Of a stretch of 9,732 nucleotides of DNA, positions 1-7,903 are shown piece after piece. The notes beneath the pieces were generated by a model, which saw only the letters and a program-made list of their open reading frames with translations, made no database searches and was not told where the DNA came from. Both the position numbers and the translations under genes were made by a program. The first letter of the stretch is position 1. Each line of letters opens with the position of its first letter. This DNA is from DASPOF01 sp035626155 (lineage in GTDB: Bacteria > Desulfobacterota > Binatia > Binatales > Binataceae). The stretch lies in NCBI GenBank assembly GCA_035626155.1, contig DASPOF010000019.1, forward strand, positions 1-9,732. Reading direction: 5' to 3'.

Positions 1-1
1 G

Positions 2-673
2 ATTCTGGGCGACACCGAAATCGGCGAGGCCAACATCTTTCATCCCAACGCGGTGATCGGCGACGAGCCCCAGGACCTCGCTTACACCGGCGGGCGGCGG
101 CTGGTCCGGATCGGTAATCGCAACATCTTCCGCGAGGGCGCAACCGTCCATCGCGGCAGCGAACGCGGGGAAATCACGATCCTCGGCGATGACATCTTCA
201 TGATGCAGAATTCGCACATCGCCCACGACTGCCGCATCGCCAACTCAGTCATCATCGGCGGCGGCGCGCTGCTGGCCGGGTGGGTCGAGGCCGGCGAGCG
301 CGCGCTCATCTCGGGCAACTGCGTGGTTCATCAGTACACGCGGATCGGCAGGCTTGCGCTCGCGCGCGGCGGGAGCCGGATGAGCCGCGACATCCCGCCG
401 TTTTGCATCACCGACGGGGTCCATACGCTTCGCGCAATCAACGTGATCGGGCTTCGCCGCGCGGGCTTCGACGCCGCCGCGATCGGCGCGCTCCGCCGTG
501 CGTTCGTGGCGCTGTTTGGCGAGCGGCAGAATCTGAAGGACGCGATCGCGCGCCTCGAGGCGGCGGGCCCTCTCACCGCCGAGGTCGCCGAGATGATCGA
601 TTTCATCCGCGCAAGCAAGCGCGGCGTCGCCTTCGGCCCGCGGCAGCGGGGCGAAGCCGACAGCGAGAGCTAG
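2..673 (+). CDS. lpxA: Acyl-ACP--UDP-N-acetylglucosamine O-acyltransferase, 5' partial
   Basis: LpxA catalyses the first step of lipid A synthesis, moving a 3-hydroxyacyl chain from acyl carrier protein to the 3-OH of UDP-GlcNAc in the cytoplasm. The reading frame is open from base 2, so the N-terminus lies upstream; 223 residues are visible, against about 262 in E. coli. Visible hallmarks are IGDEPQDLAYTGG, the VHRG stretch, and SHIAHDC, whose second His (bases 224-226) matches catalytic E. coli His125 and whose first (215-217) matches His122. VVHQY supplies the His160 equivalent (329-331). RGG places Gly at the E. coli Gly173 'acyl ruler' position (368-370), which in E. coli permits a C14 chain. 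The C-terminal helical part has GLRRAGF. Oddly, the His144 position is Trp (LAGW, bases 281-283). The frame ends with a short polar tail (GEADSES). Assignment is firm; acyl length is inference. A paralogue or a second copy with altered specificity cannot be excluded. Confidence 0.95.
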   Translation: MLGDTEIGEANIFHPNAVIGDEPQDLAYTGGRRLVRIGNRNIFREGATVHRGSERGEITILGDDIFMMQNSHIAHDCRIANSVIIGGGALLAGWVEAGERALISGNCVVHQYTRIGRLALARGGSRMSRDIPPFCITDGVHTLRAINVIGLRRAGFDAAAIGALRRAFVALFGERQNLKDAIARLEAAGPLTAEVAEMIDFIRASKRGVAFGPRQRGEADSES

Positions 674-711
674 CAGGCTGGTGACAGATCACCGCCTGCT
701 CCCCCTCTCTT
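672..711 (+). terminator. Candidate lpxA terminator hairpin
   Basis: AGCAGGC (672-678) plus GGTGA (680-684) pair with TCACC (689-693) plus GCCTGCT (694-700). This gives a 12-bp stem with one bulged T at 679 and a CAGA loop. The stem begins inside the lpxA stop codon. The sequence after it is pyrimidine-rich (CCCCCTCTCTT) rather than a clean T run, so intrinsic termination is plausible but not certain. Confidence 0.5.
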
Positions 712-747
712 ATCTCCCCCGGAAAAGACCGGGAGAGAAGATAGAGG
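704..747. repeat. Imperfect inverted repeat, pyrimidine/purine arms
   Basis: A 19-base arm at 704-722 (pyrimidine-rich, ending CCCCCGG) is matched by 729-747 (CCGGGAGAG..., purine-rich) at 15 of 19 positions, with a 6-base loop AAAAGA. It sits directly after the candidate lpxA terminator and before the longer palindrome. It could be a second terminator-like structure or part of a dispersed intergenic repeat; only one copy is visible here. Confidence 0.5.
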
Positions 748-765
748 AAAGCAGCCATCTTTCAC

Positions 766-827
766 GCAGCATGTTGAGACCGCAGGGCGGTCGAACCGCG
801 AGGGTCCCGCTTTTCTCAACATGCTGC
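766..827. repeat. REP/MITE-like palindromic element
   Basis: GCAGCATGTTGAGA (766-779) is an exact inverted copy of TCTCAACATGCTGC (814-827), a perfect 14-bp stem. The 34-base interior has its own foldable segments: GACCGC/GCGGTC (778-783 with 787-792) or, alternatively, GCGGT/ACCGC (787-791 with 795-799). No T run follows, so a simple terminator is unlikely. A short inverted-repeat element with a structured GC-rich core fits a REP- or MITE-type dispersed repeat, but copy number cannot be judged from one window. It lies 58 bp upstream of the preferred ccmE start, so it could also be in the ccm leader. Confidence 0.6.
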
Positions 828-876
828 TGAAGACGCTCCTGCGACCGTGCTTGCCCGGTGTTTCGGGCGGCGATAC

Positions 877-881
877 AAGGA
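877..881 (+). promoter_or_regulatory. Ribosome binding site deciding the ccmE start
   Basis: AAGGA lies 4 bases before the ATG at 886. It supports that ATG over the upstream in-frame GTG at 847, which has no good Shine-Dalgarno sequence and would add 13 residues ahead of the membrane anchor. Confidence 0.6.
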
Positions 882-885
882 AGTT

Positions 886-1329
886 ATGCGTTTTCGCCTT
901 CGTTTTGTGATCGGGGTGGGACTAATTGCCGCCGCCCTCGCGTACCTGATTACCACTGCAATCCGGAACACGTCGGAGTACTACCTGACCGTCACCGAGG
1001 CCAGTTCGCGCGCCTCCGAACTGCAAGGTCAGTCGCTGCGCGTTGCGGGCCGGGTCAAGCCCGACACGATAAGCTGGGAGCCATCGACGCTGACGCTCAA
1101 GTTCGAGATCGCGCCGATTCCGGAGCCCGCGCCCGACGGCGTCAAGCCGGTGGCATCGAGCGAGCCGCCCTCGTTCAAGGTGACGTGCGTCGGACAGCCC
1201 AAGCCGGATATGTTCGCGGCCGGCCGCGATGTAATCGTCGAGGGCCGGCTCGATTCGCAAGGCGCGATCGCCGCATCGCAAGTGCTCACGAGTTGCCCTT
1301 CCAAGTACGAACCCAAGAAGGGACAATGA
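886..1329 (+). CDS. ccmE: Cytochrome c maturation heme chaperone CcmE, cysteine-type
   Basis: CcmE is the periplasmic heme chaperone of System I: it receives heme from the CcmABCD complex and passes it to CcmF. The product is 147 residues. A basic start (MRFRLRF) and a hydrophobic segment at about 8-26 form an uncleaved N-terminal anchor, followed by EYYLTVTEA, typical of the start of the beta-barrel (OB-fold) domain. PDMF at 107-110 and VIVEGRL at 116-122 are family hallmarks. Near the C-terminus, where E. coli has the heme-binding His130 in an HxxxY motif, this protein has CPSKY: Cys137 (bases 1294-1296) and Tyr141. CxxxY-type CcmE is known from Desulfovibrio and archaea. Another Cys is at 101. 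The start is ATG 886, with AAGGA 4 bases upstream; an alternative GTG lies at 847. It is the first gene of the ccm block, 7 bp ahead of ccmF. Confidence 0.93.
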   Translation: MRFRLRFVIGVGLIAAALAYLITTAIRNTSEYYLTVTEASSRASELQGQSLRVAGRVKPDTISWEPSTLTLKFEIAPIPEPAPDGVKPVASSEPPSFKVTCVGQPKPDMFAAGRDVIVEGRLDSQGAIAASQVLTSCPSKYEPKKGQ

Positions 1330-1336
1330 TGGGCTG

Positions 1337-3342
<2,006 letters not shown>

Positions 3343-3346
<4 letters not shown>

Positions 3347-3846
3347 GCTTGCGCGCGCCCCTGCGCTCCGCGATCGCTGCCGCGGCCGTGCTCGTGCTTG
3401 CCTCCGCGTTCTCAGGCGCGGCGGCCCCCGCGTTCGCCGCCGAACGTCCCACGCGCGCGCAGATCGCCGAGGGGCTGACGTGCCAGTGCGGATGCGGCCT
3501 CACGGTCGCCAACTGCAACCATCCCCAGTGCTCTTTTTCGGTGCCGGTGCGCGCGGAAATCGATTCGATGATCGCACGCGGCATGACCTCCGCGCAGATA
3601 TTTGCGTTCTATCGCCACAAGTACGGCGAGAAAGTGCTTTCCGCACCCCCCGCCGAGGGTTTCAACCTGCTCGCGTGGACGATGCCGTTTCTGGCCGTGC
3701 TGCTGGGCGGCACGCTCATCGTAATCGCGGCCAACCGATGGCGGCTTGCGGCGCCCGCGCCTTCGACGGGTGCGCCGGAGCGCGATCGCGAATTGGACTC
3801 CGCGCTCAAGCGCAAGCTCGATGAGGAAATCCGGGAGCAGCTCTGA
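3343..3846 (+). CDS. ccmH: Cytochrome c maturation protein CcmH, CQCGC-type
   Basis: CcmH acts at the periplasmic face in reducing and presenting apocytochrome CxxCH cysteines to CcmF. The product is 167 residues. A signal sequence (about 1-31, ending APAFA before AERPT) precedes a small helical domain, then one membrane helix at about 108-128 (AWTMPFLAVLLGG) and a charged cytoplasmic tail. In place of the LRCxxC motif of E. coli it has LTCQCGCGL...NCNHPQC, with cysteines at 47, 49, 51, 58 and 63. The following IARGMTSAQI, FYRHKYGEKVL and PPAEGFN segments are family-typical. No ATG fits. TTG 3343 overlaps the ccmF stop (TTGA), with GGAG at 3334-3337; TTG 3349, two codons later, with GAGAGG at 3337-3342, is equally possible. 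It is translationally coupled to ccmF and followed after 3 bp by the CcmI-like gene. Confidence 0.92.
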
Positions 3847-3849
3847 ATC

Positions 3850-4356
3850 GTGATCTTCCTGGCCGCCATCATGATTATTGCGGGAGTTGCGCTGTTTGTC
3901 GCAGCGCCGCTCGCCGCTGGGATGTATTCGGTGCCTCGAAGCGGCGGGGCCGACCCGGAACTCGAACGGCTCGAGCATCAGCGCGCCTTCGCCGTGCAAG
4001 GCCTGCGCGAACTCGAGTTCGATCGCGAGATGGGCAAGCTGTCCGATGCGGATTACGAGACGCTGCGCGCGGGGCTGGAGAATCGGGCGCTCGATGCGAT
4101 GGGGGCGATAGAGAAACTGCGCGCCGAGTCGCAAAAGAGCGCAGCCGCGCGCGTCGCGCCGCTCCACATCCAGCCGCCGGTACGTCCCGAATCCGCCGCC
4201 CCCGCCGCTCCGGCGCGTGCGCCGATTGCGCCAGGATCGTCCAAGGACGTATTTTGCCCGCAATGCGGGATGCGCATGGCGAGGAATGCCAATTTCTGCG
4301 GCGGGTGCGGCGCGGGGCTGCGCCCGGCGGGCCGCGCCACGGGCTGGTCTGACTGA
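3850..4356 (+). CDS. CcmI-like membrane protein with C-terminal zinc ribbon
   Basis: The product is 168 residues. Residues about 2-24 form an N-terminal membrane helix. Residues about 37-95 resemble the cytoplasmic helical segment of CcmI/CycH: LRELEFDREMGKLSDADYE is the characteristic pattern. A Pro/Ala-rich linker (about 105-130) follows, and then a four-cysteine zinc ribbon: CPQC at 136-139 and CGGC at 150-153. The TPR domain that lets classical CcmI bind apocytochrome is absent. Its place between ccmH and ccmA suggests a role in cytochrome c maturation, perhaps holding or organising CcmF/CcmH; that role is inference. The start is GTG 3850, 3 bp after the ccmH stop, with GGGAG at 3833-3837 rather far upstream; ATG 3871 is an alternative but would cut into the membrane helix. 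The stop overlaps the ccmA ATG by one base (TGATG). Confidence 0.8.
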   Translation: MIFLAAIMIIAGVALFVAAPLAAGMYSVPRSGGADPELERLEHQRAFAVQGLRELEFDREMGKLSDADYETLRAGLENRALDAMGAIEKLRAESQKSAAARVAPLHIQPPVRPESAAPAAPARAPIAPGSSKDVFCPQCGMRMARNANFCGGCGAGLRPAGRATGWSD

Positions 4357-5060
4357 TGGCGGCGCCGGTTGTAGAAACTCACGGCCTCGGCAAGACCTTC
4401 GGCCTGCATCCCGTCTTGCGCGAGATCGAATTCCGCCTGCTGCCGGGCCGCGGCGCGGCGGTGATCGGCGGCAACGGCGCCGGCAAATCGACGCTGCTTT
4501 CGATTCTGGCCGGACTGTCGGCGCCGAGCGAAGGTCAGGCGCTCGTTTTCGGGATCGATTCGCGCCGGCTCGGCCCGCGCTACCGGCGGCGGATCGGGAT
4601 GATTTCGCATCGGAGCTATCTCTATCCGAACCTCACCGCGCGCGAGAACCTCGAGTTCTACGCATCGCTATACGGTGTCGCCGATGCGCCCACTCAGATC
4701 GATACCTGGCTTGCCAGGGTCGGGCTGGAGGCTTCCGCAGACGAGCGCGTGCGCGCGTTCTCGCGCGGGATGGAACAGCGGCTTGCCGCCGCGCGCGCGA
4801 TGATCGCCGACCCGATGCTCCTGCTCCTCGATGAGCCGTTCTCATCGCTCGATACCGACGGCCAGGCGCTGATGTCGAGACTCGTCGTGGCGGCGCTCGC
4901 CAGGGGAGCCGCAGTCGTCGCAACCGCGCACGCGGTGCCCGAAATCGAGAACGCCGAGTTGGATCTTTACGAGATCGTGCGCGGGCGGATGTTCCCGCTC
5001 AAGGAAAAGGAAAGAGAGGAGGTCCGGCACGGGCGCTTGCGCACGCTGCTTGGACGCTGA
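4356..5060 (+). CDS. ccmA: Heme exporter ATP-binding protein CcmA
   Basis: CcmA is the cytoplasmic ATPase of the CcmABCD complex; ATP hydrolysis is needed to release heme-loaded CcmE from CcmC. The 234-residue product is a single ABC domain: Walker A GGNGAGKST at 38-46, a Q-loop region with His in ISHRSYLYPNL (CcmA proteins often have His here), a degenerate signature FSRGMEQR at 135-142, Walker B LLLLDEP with Asp159 and Glu160, D-loop SSLD, and H-loop His192 (ATAH). The length is a little above the E. coli size, because of a basic C-terminal extension (KEKEREEVRHGR). The ATG at 4356 shares one base with the stop of the upstream gene, indicating translational coupling. ccmB follows after 4 bp. 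Gene identity rests on the ABC motifs plus the neighbours. Confidence 0.95.
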   Translation: MAAPVVETHGLGKTFGLHPVLREIEFRLLPGRGAAVIGGNGAGKSTLLSILAGLSAPSEGQALVFGIDSRRLGPRYRRRIGMISHRSYLYPNLTARENLEFYASLYGVADAPTQIDTWLARVGLEASADERVRAFSRGMEQRLAAARAMIADPMLLLLDEPFSSLDTDGQALMSRLVVAALARGAAVVATAHAVPEIENAELDLYEIVRGRMFPLKEKEREEVRHGRLRTLLGR

Positions 5061-5064
5061 GGCG

Positions 5065-5736
5065 ATGGCGGCGTTCACCGCGATTCTGCGCAAGGACCTG
5101 CGCCTCGAGATGCGCAGCGGCCAGAGCACGATCGCGCTCATCGCGCTCGCCCTGCTCGTGCTCGTCGTGCTGGTCTTCGCGCTCGATCCCGCGGTCGCCC
5201 GCGGACCCCAGACCGCGGCGGGCGCGTTATGGGTAGCGCTGGTTTTCTCCGGGATGCTCGGCGCCACCCGCGCGCTCACCGCCGAGAGCGAGAACGGATG
5301 CATCCGCGGCCTGCTGCTGAGCCCCGCCGATCGCGCGGGACTTTATGCCGCCAAGCTGGCTGCGGCCTTCATCTTCATGATGATCGCGGAGGGGGCGGCC
5401 GTCGTGATGATGGTGCTGTTCTTCAACCTCGAGTTCGACACGGCGCTGATGCGGGTTGCGCCGGTGATCGCGCTGGGCGCGCTCGGATTCGCGTCGATCG
5501 CGACCCTGCTCGCGGCGATAACCGGACGCTCGCGCGCGAGCGACCTGATGCTGCCGCTGCTGGCGGTCCCGATGTACGTGCCCGCCCTGATTGCCGGGGT
5601 CCGCGCCAGCACGGCCGCGCTGTCGGGATTGCCGTTTTCGGCCGCCCGCGACTGGATCGAGATACTCGTCGCGTTCAACGTGCTATTCGTGAGCGCGGGC
5701 TACCTGCTCTTCGAGCACGTAATCACGGAGGAATAG
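5065..5736 (+). CDS. ccmB: Heme exporter membrane protein CcmB
   Basis: CcmB is the integral membrane partner of CcmA in the CcmABCD complex. The 223-residue product has the family length and about six hydrophobic helices. Family-typical features are the N-terminal ILRKDLRLEMRS, the loop ALTAESENGCIRGLLLSP after the second helix (CcmB usually has a similar E.E....LLLSP stretch), AAKLAAAF, and PLLAVPMYVPALIAG in the fifth helix. ATG 5065 is preferred: it lies 4 bp after the ccmA stop, with a close TGAGG at 5058-5062. TTG 5050, overlapping the end of ccmA, would add five residues. ccmC follows after 11 bp. Confidence 0.93.
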   Translation: MAAFTAILRKDLRLEMRSGQSTIALIALALLVLVVLVFALDPAVARGPQTAAGALWVALVFSGMLGATRALTAESENGCIRGLLLSPADRAGLYAAKLAAAFIFMMIAEGAAVVMMVLFFNLEFDTALMRVAPVIALGALGFASIATLLAAITGRSRASDLMLPLLAVPMYVPALIAGVRASTAALSGLPFSAARDWIEILVAFNVLFVSAGYLLFEHVITEE

Positions 5737-5747
5737 AGGTCGCCATC

Positions 5748-6455
5748 ATGGCTCGGAAATTGGTCACTTCGCTCGGTGTCCTGAGTCTCATCCTCGTGAT
5801 CACGGCGCTCTACATGGTCTTCGAGTACGTTCCCACCGAGGCCGACGAGGGGATCGTGCAGCGCATTTTCTATTTCCACGTCCCGTGCGCGTGGATCGCG
5901 TTCATGGCATTCGGCCTGGTCGCGGTCGCGGGCATCTTTTACCTGTGGCTCGGCGGACAAATCTGGGACGATCTTGGCCATGCCGCGGCGGAGACCGGGA
6001 TGCTTTTCTGCACGCTGATGCTTGTCAGCGGGTCGCTATGGGCACGGCCGATGTGGGGCACGTGGTGGACCTGGGACTCGCGCCTGACGAGCACGTTCAT
6101 CCTGTGGCTGCTGTATGGCGGCTACCTGATGCTGCGCGTGATGATCGAAGACTCGCGCCAGGTGGCGCGTTTCGCCGCGGTGATCGGTATCGTGGCGGCG
6201 CTGGATGTTCCGGTGATCATTCTTTCGGTGCGGCTGTGGCGCACGATTCATCCGGCGGTGCTCGTAACGCGCCAGGGCGGACACGGGCTCCAGGATCCGC
6301 GGATGGTTGCGACGCTGCTGGTATCGCTGACGGCGATAACCGTGACATTCGCATGGCTGTTCCTGGTGCGATTCGCGGAACTGAGGATGGGGACGCGGCT
6401 TGCCGCCTTGGCCCGCGGGATCGCGCTGGCCGAGGTTCGCTCGGGGGACATTTGA
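5748..6455 (+). CDS. ccmC: Heme handling protein CcmC
   Basis: CcmC binds heme at the periplasmic face and forms the heme-CcmE adduct. The 235-residue product has six likely membrane helices. The WWD motif reads WGTWWTWDSRLTS at 103-115, a near-consensus CcmC version. The two heme-ligand histidines are visible: His44 in FYFHVPCAW and His168 in RTIHPAVL, matching E. coli His60 and His184. ATG 5748 is chosen because GAGGT at 5736-5740 lies 7 bases upstream and the protein then begins just before the first helix; the longer open frame upstream merely overlaps ccmB. The stop TGA shares a base with the ATG of the next gene, giving tight coupling to ccmD. Confidence 0.96.
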   Translation: MARKLVTSLGVLSLILVITALYMVFEYVPTEADEGIVQRIFYFHVPCAWIAFMAFGLVAVAGIFYLWLGGQIWDDLGHAAAETGMLFCTLMLVSGSLWARPMWGTWWTWDSRLTSTFILWLLYGGYLMLRVMIEDSRQVARFAAVIGIVAALDVPVIILSVRLWRTIHPAVLVTRQGGHGLQDPRMVATLLVSLTAITVTFAWLFLVRFAELRMGTRLAALARGIALAEVRSGDI

Positions 6456-6649
6456 TGGAACACTTCGGATACTTGTTCGCCACTTACAGCATTATCTTCG
6501 TCGCAATGTTTCTGTACGTAGCGTTCATATGGCAGCGGCAGTCGCGGCTTGAGTCCGAAGTGCGCGCCCTCGAAGCGAAGCTCAAGGCGCTGACCGAGCC
6601 GAGAAGCGAATCGGGCGGCGCCGAATCCGGCTCCAAGCCTTCACCGTAG
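6455..6649 (+). CDS. ccmD: Small membrane protein CcmD
   Basis: CcmD is a small single-helix protein that stabilises the CcmABC complex and assists release of heme-loaded CcmE. The product is 64 residues. MEHFGYLFATYSIIFV continues into a hydrophobic helix (about 6-27) of the CcmD type (aromatic N-terminal segment, then helix, then WQRQSR basic stop-transfer). A short amphipathic charged segment follows (RLESEVRALEAKLKAL, about 32-47, coiled-coil-like), then a Ser/Gly/Pro-rich tail. The ATG overlaps the ccmC stop as TGATG. Identification depends on size, helix pattern and position, since CcmD is poorly conserved. It is the last gene of the block; no strong terminator follows, only a weak 5-bp hairpin. 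Confidence 0.85.
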   Translation: MEHFGYLFATYSIIFVAMFLYVAFIWQRQSRLESEVRALEAKLKALTEPRSESGGAESGSKPSP

Positions 6650-6816
6650 GACCCACACGGCGTTGCCCGTGGCGCGCCCAATCGAAGCGTCCTTGGGGAC
6701 GCGACCCAAGCGAGCCGGGGCGCCTGCCATGGTCGGGGAGGGTGCCGAAGACCTCGCGCCGGGGCCGCATTGCACAGCGCCGTTTCATGCGCATCTTGGA
6801 TAGCTGGACCCGCTGA
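6650..6816. other. Non-coding gap between ccmD and dnaJ-like gene
   Basis: No convincing gene is seen in these 167 bases. Two small hairpins are visible: CACGG/CCGTG (6656-6660 with 6667-6671) and a perfect GCGTCC/GGACGC stem with a TTGG loop (6687-6702). The palindrome GGCGCGCC is at 6671-6678. None is followed by a T run. I found no CIRCE (TTAGCACTC) or HAIR-type (CTTGAGT) operator and no good sigma-70 promoter for the chaperone gene. A weak TTGCAC at 6770-6775 lacks a matching -10. Confidence 0.45.
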
Positions 6817-7902
6817 ATGGAATTCCGCGACTACTACAAGCTCCTGGGCGTCGAGCGCAACGCATCCGAGGCGGAAATCAAGAGCGCCTACCGGAAACTC
6901 GCGCGCAAGTATCATCCCGACGTCAACCCCGGCAACAAGACCGCCGAGGCCAGGTTCAAGGAGATCAACGAGGCCTACCAGGTCCTGAGCGATCCCGAGA
7001 AGCGCAAGAAATACGATGAACTCGGCGCAGACTGGGAGCGCGGAATCTCCGAGGAGGAGATGCGGCGCCGGTACGCGCAAGCGGCCGCAGGCGCGGCGGG
7101 CGGCGGGGCGCGCGGATTTGCAACCGGCGGCTTCAGCGACTTTTTCGAGCAGTTCTTCGGCGGGCTGGGCGGCTTTCGCACGCGCGGCTTCGAGGAATAC
7201 GGCTTTGCGGGAGAGCCGCAGCGAGCGCCCGATTTGAGGGCCGAGGTTCGAATCGCGCTCATGGATGCGATCCGCGGCGCGAAGCGGCGGCTCGAACTGA
7301 TGTCCGAGGATGAATGCGTCGCATGCGGCGGAACCGGCATGGTGGGCCGCGAGGAGCGCCAGGGCAAGACCCGCGTAATCCGCTCGGCGCAACCGTGTCC
7401 GGCCTGCGGCGGTCGCGGATCGATCCCGTCGCCCCGCACGCTCGAGGTCACCATCCCGGCCGGGGTGAGCGACGGCACGCATCTGCGCCTCAGAGGGCAG
7501 GGCGGGCGCGGCCCGCGCGCCGACTTAAACGGCGACCTCTACCTCACCATCCGCATCGAGCCGCATCCGGTTTTCACGGTCGCCGGGCGGGACGTGCGAT
7601 GCGTTCTGCCGGTGTGGGACTACGAGGCGTCGCTCGGCGCCGATGTCACCGCGCCGACGCCGGAGGGCAAAATCTCGCTCAAGATTCCCGCGGGAAGCCA
7701 GAGCGGCCGCGTGATGCGGCTTAGGGGCCGCGGGCTGCCCGCGCGCGCCAAGGATCCTGCCGGCGATTTGCTCTATGAACTCAAGGTGCTCGCGCCGATC
7801 GATCTCACTTCTGATGAGCGGGCGCTGATGGAGCAGATCGCGCAGCGGCGACGCGCGCGCTCGGTGGCAGACCCGCGCGCCGAGTTGATGGCGAAGAGTT
7901 GA
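6817..7902 (+). CDS. DnaJ/CbpA-type Hsp40 co-chaperone with reduced zinc region
   Basis: Hsp40 proteins deliver unfolded clients to DnaK and stimulate its ATPase. The product is 361 residues. The J domain fills about 3-69 (DYYKLLGV, KLARKYHPDVNPG) with the HPD motif at 33-35. A Gly/Phe-rich region follows at about 90-125 (GGGARGF, FGGLGGF). Only two CxxCGG motifs are present, CVACGG at 167-172 and CPACGG at 194-199; canonical DnaJ has four CxxCxGxG motifs and two zinc sites, so at most one zinc site remains. The two C-terminal substrate-binding beta domains run from about 210 to 340 (VTIPAGVSDGTHLRLRGQG, then LKIPAGSQSGRVMRLRGRG). It may be a CbpA-like or specialised DnaJ rather than the main one, so I withhold a symbol. 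ATG 6817 begins immediately before the J domain; no strong ribosome binding site is visible. The next gene starts 1 bp after its stop. Confidence 0.93.
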   Translation: MEFRDYYKLLGVERNASEAEIKSAYRKLARKYHPDVNPGNKTAEARFKEINEAYQVLSDPEKRKKYDELGADWERGISEEEMRRRYAQAAAGAAGGGARGFATGGFSDFFEQFFGGLGGFRTRGFEEYGFAGEPQRAPDLRAEVRIALMDAIRGAKRRLELMSEDECVACGGTGMVGREERQGKTRVIRSAQPCPACGGRGSIPSPRTLEVTIPAGVSDGTHLRLRGQGGRGPRADLNGDLYLTIRIEPHPVFTVAGRDVRCVLPVWDYEASLGADVTAPTPEGKISLKIPAGSQSGRVMRLRGRGLPARAKDPAGDLLYELKVLAPIDLTSDERALMEQIAQRRRARSVADPRAELMAKS

Positions 7903-7903
7903 G

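Noticed and set aside
766..827. CRISPR repeat or tRNA-like structure
   Set aside because: Only one palindromic unit is present, with no regularly spaced repeats, and it does not fold as a tRNA cloverleaf.
851..879. TTGCCC (851-856) and TACAAG (874-879) with 17-base spacing as a ccmE promoter
   Set aside because: Each box matches only 4 of 6 bases, and the -10 would overlap the Shine-Dalgarno sequence and start transcription at the ATG. In GC-rich DNA such pairs arise by chance.
847..885. GTG at 847 as the ccmE start
   Set aside because: It would add 13 residues ahead of the membrane anchor, with no ribosome binding site. ATG 886 has AAGGA 4 bases upstream and gives a normal CcmE N-terminus.
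3412..4263. 283-codon minus-strand open frame opposite ccmH and the zinc-ribbon gene
   Set aside because: Arg-rich with no recognisable domain, and opposite two genes with clear motifs and operon spacing.
5229..5747. Long N-terminal extension of ccmC
   Set aside because: This part of the frame lies over ccmB and translates to an Arg-rich shadow sequence; the CcmC protein clearly begins at ATG 5748 after a good ribosome binding site.
6650..6816. Heat-shock operator (CIRCE or HAIR) upstream of the dnaJ-like gene
   Set aside because: No TTAGCACTC or CTTGAGT inverted repeat was found on either strand.
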